This document shows positions 26,213 to 32,915 of a DNA stretch of 64,000 nucleotides, piece by piece. How positions within the stretch are numbered: the stretch's first letter is position 1; every line of letters starts with the position of its first letter. The stretch is from Arcicella rosea (GTDB taxonomy: Bacteria; Bacteroidota; Bacteroidia; Cytophagales; Spirosomataceae), in assembly GCF_040543805.1 (NCBI RefSeq), contig NZ_JBEUMS010000008.1:1-64000 (forward strand). Direction: 5' to 3'. Under the pieces are notes generated by a model. That model was not told the DNA's origin, did no database searches, and worked only from the letters and a program-made list of their open reading frames with translations. A program made the translations under genes and the position numbers.

Positions 26213-28282
26213 TTATAAAACAGTCAATTCTACTCTTCTGTTTTTCTTTTTGTTCTCTTCCGAATTATTAGGCAAAAGTGGTTTGTTACTTCCGTAGCCT
26301 TTGTAATGTAATCTATTTTCATTGATTCCTTTGCTGACGAAATAATTAAAAACAACTCTAGCTCTATTCTCCGAAAGGGCAAAATTTAGTCTTGTATCTC
26401 CAATATTATCTGTATGTCCACTAATTTCAATCTTGACCTGTGGGGCATTTTTCAGAAGCTCCACCATTTTATCTAGCTCTTCGTATGAAACCGATTGCAA
26501 TATAAAGCTACTTTGTTCAAAATAAACATTATCAAGTGTAATAGATTGCCCATGTTCAATCTGAACAAAATCTTTTACTTTAGAGCTCTCGATGGGTGCT
26601 TTTGTCTTAGGAACATCTACAGTAGCTACACTTTTGCTACTGTTTACAGCAGGTTTTCTTTTCAACAAAACGGTATAAAAAACAGCTTTTTTAGAAGACG
26701 CATATTGTACTTGTTCTACTTTTAGTTCGTAATCTTTTGCAAAAGATTCTATTTGATAATTGTCTTTTTCTGTCAAAGCCAAATGATATTCCGTTACATC
26801 ATTAGAAGTATTTACTGTAAAAGCTTTCTTTGTTTTATTTCCAGTGATTTTAAAGGTAGCAGGTAAAATTTTACCACTTGTTGAATCAATCGCAGATAAT
26901 ACCAAACCTTTTATTTTTTGCTTAGGAGTCAAAAAACAATCTAATTCGGCTTGTTTTAGCTTTACAAATTCTTGCTGATACTTTTCAAAACCATTGGTGT
27001 TGATTTCAAGATGATACTTGTCTTCAGGAATTAAACTTATCAAAACATCACCGTTTTTCAACTTTTCGATTTTGGGTTGATTGGCTTTATTACTGAGATT
27101 GACAAGCTCAATTTTATCCGCAATAATGGGTTCACCATTAAGTTTATTTTTTGTTTTTATTGTTAAATGATGAAGGTTTCTTTCAAGACGGATAGTATAA
27201 ACGTACTTTTTGGTAGGATTAAAATCTGCCATATTAAAAGTACTTTGTTTGGTAATATAATGTTCCGCAGCAGTTTCAACGGTAAAAATCTCTTGACTGC
27301 TCACTCTTACACTAGCTTTTACTTCATTTTTAAAAACGATATTTCTTTTCAGATGCTCCAATTTAACATTAATAAAAGCTTTAATTGGTTTTTCTGTTTC
27401 AGCATCAATTACTTCAAAATGTACTGGAAGACTATTTTTGTAGAGCATAAAATTGACTGAATTGCCTTGAGGTGCTTTCAGTACTTTTTCTTTGAGCTCT
27501 ATATAATCTTCGGCATTGATGATGAATTCATATTTACTTGAAAGTTTCAAATTCGCACTATAATCATCAGAATTCGGTTTTTTTGACGCATTTTTAATTT
27601 CAGAAGCATTCAAATCAACCACTTTTACTTGGGCATTTTTGATAGATTCTTTAGTGTCGGCATCTAATACTTTGATTGATAAAGGATAGCGTTCAAAAAC
27701 CAATGGAATGGCAAATTCATGATGATTAGTATTGACAAAATCTTTGATGGAAATCGTTGAATTGCCATCTGCAAAACCATCTGCTCTTACCGATACTTTC
27801 AAATTATCTTGTTGTGATAATTGAATAGAAAAAAAAGTATTTTTTGAAGAAGTACTTCCTTTGAAAATCTCTCCAGTTCTTTCTGACGTAATTATAAAAT
27901 CGGCTAAAACACTTTCATTATTGGCTTTATTAATGGCAGTGAAATTGACGGTAACAATCTTATTTTGAACTCCCGATTTTGTAGTTGAAGTAATTGTATT
28001 GCTTGCTTTTGTTGAAGTGTTTTTTAGGGAATCAAGAATGTTTTTTTCTGAAAAAGGCACTGAAGCAAAAGACTCGGCACGATTTTTATAGTTTATTGAA
28101 GTAAGTAAATCATTTTTTGAATTGAAACTATTGAACTCTACAGTGTTGAGGTCAGTAAGATTACCCCAATTAAATTGGGCTTCTGTAGTGCTTTGATTTT
28201 TTGAAAAGGCTGATTCCTTCATCAAGCACAACGTTAATGCGAGTAGGGCTGGGCTGATTTTAATAGTAGCTTTGTTTTTCAT
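26213..28282 (-). CDS. OmpA-family protein with long Ig-like repeat region
   Basis: The 689-residue cell-envelope protein carries a C-terminal OmpA peptidoglycan-binding domain (about the last 110 residues: VEISGHTDNIGD, then LSENRARVVFNYFVSKGI, GYGSNKP and NRRVELTVL). Upstream are about five repeated beta-sandwich units of 80-100 residues (about 110-560), resembling carboxypeptidase-regulatory or PEGA-like domains, with V-D-A/D-T-x-x-x-I motifs. The frame is open to 28303, but a TAATTTTG promoter element at 28308-28301 places the transcript start after that point, so the ATG at 28282 is chosen. It probably links the outer membrane to the wall. Confidence 0.85.
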   Translation of the reverse strand: MKNKATIKISPALLALTLCLMKESAFSKNQSTTEAQFNWGNLTDLNTVEFNSFNSKNDLLTSINYKNRAESFASVPFSEKNILDSLKNTSTKASNTITSTTKSGVQNKIVTVNFTAINKANNESVLADFIITSERTGEIFKGSTSSKNTFFSIQLSQQDNLKVSVRADGFADGNSTISIKDFVNTNHHEFAIPLVFERYPLSIKVLDADTKESIKNAQVKVVDLNASEIKNASKKPNSDDYSANLKLSSKYEFIINAEDYIELKEKVLKAPQGNSVNFMLYKNSLPVHFEVIDAETEKPIKAFINVKLEHLKRNIVFKNEVKASVRVSSQEIFTVETAAEHYITKQSTFNMADFNPTKKYVYTIRLERNLHHLTIKTKNKLNGEPIIADKIELVNLSNKANQPKIEKLKNGDVLISLIPEDKYHLEINTNGFEKYQQEFVKLKQAELDCFLTPKQKIKGLVLSAIDSTSGKILPATFKITGNKTKKAFTVNTSNDVTEYHLALTEKDNYQIESFAKDYELKVEQVQYASSKKAVFYTVLLKRKPAVNSSKSVATVDVPKTKAPIESSKVKDFVQIEHGQSITLDNVYFEQSSFILQSVSYEELDKMVELLKNAPQVKIEISGHTDNIGDTRLNFALSENRARVVFNYFVSKGINENRLHYKGYGSNKPLLPNNSEENKKKNRRVELTVL

Positions 28283-28300
28283 GGGTGGATAAATACTATA

Positions 28301-28308
28301 CAAAATTA
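28301..28308 (-). promoter_or_regulatory. Candidate promoter of the OmpA-family gene (-7 element)
   Basis: On the minus strand TAATTTTG matches TAnnTTTG 18 bases before the chosen ATG. A second match (TAACTTTG) lies farther upstream near 28345. The nearer one argues against the upstream start at 28303. Confidence 0.5.
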
Positions 28309-28373
28309 CTTAATTTTGACGACTCATTCATGAAAAAAAGAATACAAAGTTAATTTCAAATATTTAATACAAA

Positions 28374-28934
28374 ATGAAATACCTGATTGTTGGTCTTGGA
28401 AATATTGGTCCAGAATACTTGCTTACTAGGCATAATGTTGGTTTTATGGTGTTGGATCGTCTGGCGAGTAATTTCGAAGTGAAGTTCTCAATGGGTCGTT
28501 TAGCTTATCATGTAGAAATTAAACATAAAGGAAAACAAATTCATTTAATTAAACCAACCACTTACATGAACTTGAGTGGAAAGGCGGTTAATTATTGGAT
28601 GAAAGAATTGAAGATTGAAAAGGAGAATACTTTAGTCATTACGGATGATATTGCACTCCCTTTTGGCAAGCTTAGAACCAAAGTGAAAGGTTCGCATGGG
28701 GGACACAATGGTTTACGAAATATTGAGGAAGTATTGGGTTCGTCAGCTTATCCTCGTTTGAGATTTGGAGTAGGGGATGATTTTGGTAAAGGAAGACAAG
28801 TAGAATACGTTTTAGGAAACTTTGAAGGAGCACAATTAGATGAATTACCAGAACATCTCGATCGTGCCATAGACATTATTTTGAGTTTTTGTTTACAAGG
28901 TGTCGATAAGACAATGAATGCTTTTAATCAATAA
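28374..28934 (+). CDS. pth: Peptidyl-tRNA hydrolase
   Basis: The enzyme recycles peptidyl-tRNA released from stalled ribosomes. The 186-residue protein has the conserved residues of the family: Asn10 in GLGN, catalytic His20 in TRHNVGF, the YMNLSG loop with Asn, Asp in ITDDIALPFGKLR, and GSHGGHNGLRN. Length is normal. It is divergent from the OmpA-family gene and is followed by a long gap with repeated terminator elements. Confidence 0.97.
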   Translation: MKYLIVGLGNIGPEYLLTRHNVGFMVLDRLASNFEVKFSMGRLAYHVEIKHKGKQIHLIKPTTYMNLSGKAVNYWMKELKIEKENTLVITDDIALPFGKLRTKVKGSHGGHNGLRNIEEVLGSSAYPRLRFGVGDDFGKGRQVEYVLGNFEGAQLDELPEHLDRAIDIILSFCLQGVDKTMNAFNQ

Positions 28935-29380
28935 TTGGATTATTCAAAGAATTTTAAAATTATTAAAAATAATTTATAACAAAACATTTGCAATGTTTTT
29001 GTTATGCAAGCAGAATAATATTTCGATTGTAATTGTTTTTGTTTCGTAATTAAGTGTTTTTCTGTTGATTTTTAGGTAGTTACTACTATAAAATTGGAAA
29101 GACTTAACACAAATCATTTGCATATTTATATAATATTGCACAACTTTGCATCGTTAATCATGTAAATGAATCTTTGTACAAAACCACGAATTATTTTTTT
29201 ATTAATTTTAAAAAATAACTAAAAAAATAAACTTTTTTCAAATAAAAATTGTAGTATTGTCATAGAGGAACGATGAAGGAATTAATTGATAGTCGTTTAA
29301 TAAAGTAGAAAATTATACATCGTTTATGAGGTCTGAATAGATTCATCCACCAGCGACGATTTGTTTATATAATTTAAGAA

Positions 29381-29446
29381 TTTTCATAGTTAAATAGGTT
29401 TAGAGGTAAGATGGAAAGGGCGTTTCTTTTGGAGACGCCACTTTTT
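29381..29446 (+). ncRNA. Core + terminator element, copy 1
   Basis: The 31-base core (29381-29411) is identical to copies 2 and 3. A hairpin follows (29415-29444; AAAG-GGCG paired with CGCC-CTTT, tetra/penta-loop) with a T-run ending at 29446. A possible transcript would start near 29265 after TAGTATTG, a one-mismatch promoter element. Whether this is a small RNA or a repeated 3' end is not decided by sequence. Confidence 0.55.
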
Positions 29447-29518
29447 AAAAATTAAAGCTAAGTTTTGTGAATTTGGAATTGCGTTGGAAAAACTTAGTTT
29501 CTTGAATTGAATAGTTAT

Positions 29519-29585
29519 TTTTCATAGTTAAATAGGTTTAGAGGTAAGACGGGAAAGGGCGTTTCTTTTAGAGACGCCTCTTTTT
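29519..29585 (+). ncRNA. Core + terminator element, copy 2
   Basis: The core at 29519-29549 equals copy 1, 138 bases downstream. The hairpin at 29554-29583 nearly repeats that of copy 1 with compensating or loop differences, then a T-run. The 70 bases between the copy 1 terminator and this core show no similarity to the equivalent parts of the other copies. Confidence 0.55.
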
Positions 29586-29663
29586 AAAAACAATTAGAGA
29601 ATCTGGATGTGTTAAAGAGTTGAGTTTATTCTTCTAATTTTTGAATAGAAAAGGTGCAGTTAT

Positions 29664-29731
29664 TTTTCATAGTTAAATAGGTTTAGAGGTAAGATAATAA
29701 AGGACATAGCCATTGGTTATGTCCTTTTTTT
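29664..29731 (+). ncRNA. Core + terminator element, copy 3
   Basis: The core at 29664-29694 equals the other two, 145 bases after copy 2. Its terminator is unrelated in sequence: AAAGGACATA (29699-29708) with TATGTCCTTT (29718-29727) and seven T's. The fact that the core is kept while the hairpin sequence is replaced suggests the core itself is under selection. Confidence 0.55.
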
Positions 29732-29746
29732 ATGCAGTAAATACAA

Positions 29747-29777
29747 AAAGCCCTCCGTATCCGTTACGAAGGGCTTT
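29747..29777. terminator. Intrinsic terminator of rlmB
   Basis: AAAGCCCT (29747-29754) pairs with AGGGCTTT (29770-29777), extended by CGTA/TACG inside. It has A-rich and T-rich flanks and can work in both directions; it closes rlmB on the minus strand. Confidence 0.88.
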
Positions 29778-29798
29778 CTAATTATAGTTTTCTTGATT

Positions 29799-30584
29799 TT
29801 AAACTAATCGTTTACGAACTACTTCATAAAGGATTACTCCCGTCGCTACTGATACGTTTAATGAACCAACACGACCAACTAAAGGAATTGTCGCTAATTC
29901 ATCAACAGAACGCATCAAATCATCCGAAATTCCGTCTTCTTCAGAACCCATGATAATGGCTGTTGGGATTGAAAAATCAACATCGTAAATATTTTTAGAA
30001 ACTTTTTCAGAACAAGCTACAACTTGAATTCCTGAGTTTTGTAAAAATCTCACAGTATGAAATAAGTTTTCTTCACGACAAACTGGTAAAAAGTTTAAGG
30101 CTCCAGAAGAAGTTTTCATGGCATCAGCATTGATTTGTGCAGCTCCTTTTGTTGGAATTACAATGGCATGAACACCAGTACATTCGGCAGTACGAGCAAT
30201 TGCACCAAAATTACGCACATCGGTAATTCTATCTAATACTAAAATTAAGGGTACTTCACCTTTTTCATATACATCAGCCACAATGTTCTCTAGTTTAGCA
30301 TAATTGATAGCCGAAACGAAAGCAATAACACCTTGGTGATTTTTACGAGTAATTCTATCTAACTTTTCAACTGGTACTTTTTGAACTGGTACTCCTTTCA
30401 AACGAGCAAATTCTAAAACTTCTAAACTGCCAAGTTCTCTTTGAACAAGTAATTTGTCGATTTCTTTGCCAGAGCGAAGTGTTTCTAAAACTGATTGAAT
30501 ACCAAATACTATATCTTTATTTTCTGGTTTTGCTTGGTTAAAATATTTGAAAGGCTTCTTTGGTCCTTCAGAATGGTTTTCCAT
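29799..30584 (-). CDS. rlmB: 23S rRNA (guanosine-2'-O-)-methyltransferase RlmB-like
   Basis: This 261-residue SpoU/TrmH-family enzyme uses SAM to methylate ribose of 23S rRNA (G2251 in E. coli). It has an N-terminal substrate-binding domain (about 18-95; FGIQSVLETLRSGKEIDKLL) and a knotted SPOUT domain with motif 1 LDRITDVRNFGAIARTAE, motif 2 IIMGSEEDGIS and motif 3 IPLVGRVGSLNVSVATGVIL. Residue pattern and length fit RlmB better than TrmH, though paralogues are hard to separate without alignment. Confidence 0.9.
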   Translation of the reverse strand: MENHSEGPKKPFKYFNQAKPENKDIVFGIQSVLETLRSGKEIDKLLVQRELGSLEVLEFARLKGVPVQKVPVEKLDRITRKNHQGVIAFVSAINYAKLENIVADVYEKGEVPLILVLDRITDVRNFGAIARTAECTGVHAIVIPTKGAAQINADAMKTSSGALNFLPVCREENLFHTVRFLQNSGIQVVACSEKVSKNIYDVDFSIPTAIIMGSEEDGISDDLMRSVDELATIPLVGRVGSLNVSVATGVILYEVVRKRLV

Positions 30585-30822
30585 TGTTGTTGTATTTAAT
30601 TGATTATTTTATTCATCTTCAAAATATTGTCAAAGCAATATTTTTGTAAAGTTCGGAAACTTTTTACTCTGTTTTTAATTTTTGATGAAGAAAGGCAATA
30701 AGAGTGTCTTTTTTACGTAAATAAGAAGGTTTTTTAAGTCATTATTTTAAGTTTTACTAAGAAAAAATGGGTGTTTACAAGTGATTAGAGGCATGAAGTA
30801 GCACCGCTTATTTATTAAACGG

Positions 30823-30854
30823 TTGTATTTTACAAAAAAAATGTTTTATCTTTG
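30823..30854 (+). promoter_or_regulatory. Bacteroidota-type promoter
   Basis: TATCTTTG (30847-30854) matches TAnnTTTG exactly; TTG (30823-30825) stands 21 bases upstream as a -33 candidate. The start site would be near 30860, at the foot of the structured RNA. Confidence 0.6.
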
Positions 30855-30859
30855 TGTCG

Positions 30860-30991
30860 TACTCTGTGGAAATGTACAAATCGTTCTTTGAATTCACATT
30901 AATATAATCCTTTCTTTAATTACTGTTTTTCAGTAGCTTACTTTTTATTATTTCATTCTCCTGAACAATCTCAGGAAACAAATTCCACAGA
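30860..30991 (+). ncRNA. Candidate structured RNA (6S-like architecture)
   Basis: Three helices form a multibranch: a perfect 9-bp closing stem, TCTGTGGAA (30863-30871) with TTCCACAGA (30983-30991); TACTG/CAGTA (30921-30925 with 30931-30935); and CCTGA/TCAGG (30960-30964 with 30971-30975). The predicted transcription start coincides with the 5' base of the closing stem. A closing stem, an open middle and a small hairpin on the 3' strand recall 6S RNA, of which Bacteroidota have a divergent form. It could instead be the 5' leader of the lipoprotein at 31121. Confidence 0.4.
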
Positions 30992-31120
30992 ATAATCCTA
31001 ATTACTAAATTTTCAAACATTGTTTTTTTTCTGTTAAGGTTTCGTCTTGCTTATCGAGTGATTCTTTAATTATTGTTCACGTAAACCAAAAGAGGTTTAC
31101 CTAAATCCCAAATCAAGGAT

Positions 31121-31708
31121 ATGAAAAAATTGATTAAATTGACAGCAACCATGCTTATACTTGGTTCTGTAGTTTACGCTTGTAAGGTTAAACAACAACA
31201 AACTAACCTTTCTTCCGAGATTAAACAAGCTATACTACCAAACAAAAGTGATGCTTTGATTACTGAAATGTTAGCCAAAAGTTGGGTGATTAATGTAGTG
31301 AATTATCAAGCTGATACTCGTAAAAATGTTTTGTACGAACGTGGCGTAGCAGCCAATTTGCATGATTATTCGAAGGAGTCTTTTAGACTGACAACTGAAG
31401 AGCGTGTTGATTATACTGATGGAGCAGGAAAAACCCATCACGGTACATGGACTTTGAAAGAAGATAATACTAAATTACTAATGGATTTTGAGGATGGTCA
31501 AGAAATAACATGGGATATTATTAATACCGATAAAAACCATTTAGACTTACATCTTGCTATTGATGCTAAAAAAGTAAAATGGGATATTCATGATTTGAAT
31601 CATATTGATATCCCGACTGCGGTAGTTTTTGCAGGTTTTTATGCAGGAATTGTAGATGAAGATACCCAGAAAGTAAATGTGACGTATCGAATGATGCCAA
31701 GAAGCTAA
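31121..31708 (+). CDS. Hypothetical lipoprotein with lipocalin-like domain
   Basis: The 195-residue protein has a lipoprotein signal (MLILGSVVYAC, lipid-modified Cys at about 21). The mature part includes W-x-I/V strands, LTTEERVDYTD, HGTWTLKEDNTKLLMDF and ITWDI, a pattern typical of small lipocalin-like domains in Bacteroidota (strand after strand around a GTW motif). No enzyme motif is seen and the function is unknown. It is preceded by a promoter and structured RNA 260 bases upstream and followed by a strong terminator. Confidence 0.8.
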   Translation: MKKLIKLTATMLILGSVVYACKVKQQQTNLSSEIKQAILPNKSDALITEMLAKSWVINVVNYQADTRKNVLYERGVAANLHDYSKESFRLTTEERVDYTDGAGKTHHGTWTLKEDNTKLLMDFEDGQEITWDIINTDKNHLDLHLAIDAKKVKWDIHDLNHIDIPTAVVFAGFYAGIVDEDTQKVNVTYRMMPRS

Positions 31709-31710
31709 AT

Positions 31711-31745
31711 AAAAAGCCATTTGTCGTTGAGGCAAATGGCTTTTT
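31711..31745. terminator. Bidirectional intrinsic terminator
   Basis: A perfect 13-bp stem (31711-31723 with 31733-31745) with A-run and T-run ends lies between convergent genes ending at 31708 and 31750. Confidence 0.92.
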
Positions 31746-31749
31746 GATT

Positions 31750-32070
31750 TTATAATAATTCTTTTGTTGGCGACCAGAAAAGCTCTTTAAAGTTTTGAAT
31801 CTTGTCGTTTTTAACAATAATTCCTTCGTTTTCAAGTAATTCTTGCATTCTGTTTCCACCAAAAAAGGCTTTGCCAGTTAGTACTCCATTACGATTCACT
31901 ACTCTATGTGCAGGAATCGTATCATCATTGTGTGAGGCATTCATTGCCCAACCGACCATTCTAGCGCCACCTTTTCCACCCAAATATTCAGCAATTGCTC
32001 CGTAAGAGCTTACTCTTCCATGAGGAATCAACCGAACTACTTCGTAAATATCATCAAAGGCATTTTTCAT
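31750..32070 (-). CDS. Alkyltransferase-like protein (MGMT family without acceptor Cys)
   Basis: The 106-residue protein matches the DNA-binding domain of O6-alkylguanine-DNA alkyltransferase: IPHGRVSSYGAIAEYLG, the arginine-finger region GARMVGWAMNAS, and IPAHRVVNRNG. The last motif is PCHRVV in active enzymes; here the acceptor cysteine is alanine. Such alkyltransferase-like (ATL) proteins bind O6-alkylguanine and hand the lesion to nucleotide excision repair. It starts one base after the stop of the DUF3109 gene, so both are co-translated. Confidence 0.9.
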   Translation of the reverse strand: MKNAFDDIYEVVRLIPHGRVSSYGAIAEYLGGKGGARMVGWAMNASHNDDTIPAHRVVNRNGVLTGKAFFGGNRMQELLENEGIIVKNDKIQNFKELFWSPTKELL

Positions 32071-32071
32071 T

Positions 32072-32650
32072 TTATAATTGTTCTCTGTCTCTGGCTTCGT
32101 TCAACAATTCTTGATACCAAGCTTCTCCGTATTTTCTAATCAAAGGTTCTTTCAAGAATTTGTACAGTTCAACACCCAATTGTTCTCCATGCGTACAAGC
32201 ATCTGAACAAATATGCCAGCGGTCATAATTGAGGGCTTCATAATGTTCGTACTTGGTAATTCGGATAGGATAGAGGTGGCAAGAAATCGGTTTTCTCCAA
32301 GATATTTTACCATCAAAGAAAGCCTGTTCAATTCCACATTTCAGAATGTTTCTATCATCATAAATAGCATAAGCACATTCTCTGCCTTTGATGACTGGCG
32401 TAGAAAAATCGCCTTCCCAATCTTTCACATAAATGCCTTCTTCTTCAATTGCTTTGATACCTTCTTGTGAAAGATATGGTTTTACATCTTGATAGATTTG
32501 TTCCATAATAGGAAGCTCGTCATCGTTCAATGGAGCACCCAAATCGCCTTCCACACAACAAGCACCTTTACATTTTATGAGGTCACAAACGAAGAATTTC
32601 TCAATAATATCATCGCTGATGACGGTGTCTTCTATCAAAATCATATTCAA
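32072..32650 (-). CDS. DUF3109-family cysteine-rich protein
   Basis: The 192-residue soluble protein has conserved cysteines in FVCDLIKCKGACCVEGD, ECAYAI, KCGIEQAF, ISCHLYPIR and ICSDACTHG, the pattern of DUF3109, related to YkgJ-type putative zinc or iron-sulphur binding proteins. The function is unknown. A second ATG two codons downstream (MILIED) may be the true start. The ATL gene follows directly. Confidence 0.85.
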   Translation of the reverse strand: MNMILIEDTVISDDIIEKFFVCDLIKCKGACCVEGDLGAPLNDDELPIMEQIYQDVKPYLSQEGIKAIEEEGIYVKDWEGDFSTPVIKGRECAYAIYDDRNILKCGIEQAFFDGKISWRKPISCHLYPIRITKYEHYEALNYDRWHICSDACTHGEQLGVELYKFLKEPLIRKYGEAWYQELLNEARDREQL

Positions 32651-32700
32651 TTTTTATTTTTATGTACATCTTGGCATGCTTTTTTAGCAAGAAGAGAAAG

Positions 32701-32708
32701 CAAAATTA
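32701..32708 (-). promoter_or_regulatory. Candidate promoter of DUF3109-ATL operon (-7 element)
   Basis: On the minus strand TAATTTTG matches TAnnTTTG about 50 bases before the DUF3109 ATG. The -33 element is not clear. Confidence 0.4.
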
Positions 32709-32915
32709 CTTAAAATTTTATCGAATACCTGCAATCATCATAATTTGACTTGTGTCTTTTTGAAATTTCAGGCAAGGTTTTTGGTAATTACGCAATAAAG
32801 ATATTTAACTATTGAAGCTTTAATTGTACTTTAGGTATTTATTTGAGTGTACTGATAAACTATTTTTCGATGAAGAGAGTATCTTTTCATATTAATTCCT
32901 AAGAATTTCTAAATT

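Larger units (their letters stand above)
28935..29798. other. Long gene-free region with tandem RNA-like elements
   Basis: This 864-base gap between pth and rlmB (convergent) has no supported protein gene. The first 330 bases are AT-rich. Then come AACGATG (29269-29275) with CATCGTT (29318-29324), three tandem copies of a conserved core plus terminator (listed separately), and the rlmB terminator (29747-29777). Short minus-strand reading frames of 8-26 codons start inside the cores but look incidental. Confidence 0.7.
30585..31120. other. Intergenic region with promoter and structured RNA
   Basis: This 536-base gap has no supported protein gene. It contains a strong-looking promoter (30823-30854), a multi-stem RNA candidate (30860-30991) and then AT-rich sequence with a run of eight T's near 31022-31029 before the lipoprotein start. 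Confidence 0.65.

Noticed and set aside
29273..29308. Eleven-codon leader peptide (MKELIDSRLIK) ahead of the core array
   Set aside because: No amino-acid run or coupled gene suggests attenuation; the frame is short enough to be chance.
29381..29731. CRISPR array or integron attC cassette array
   Set aside because: Only three copies; each is followed by a T-run terminator; no cas or integrase gene is present; and the variable parts carry no cassette genes.
31566..31862. Minus-strand 98-codon frame across the terminator at 31711-31745
   Set aside because: It overlaps two well-supported genes and a strong terminator, and has no recognisable motif.
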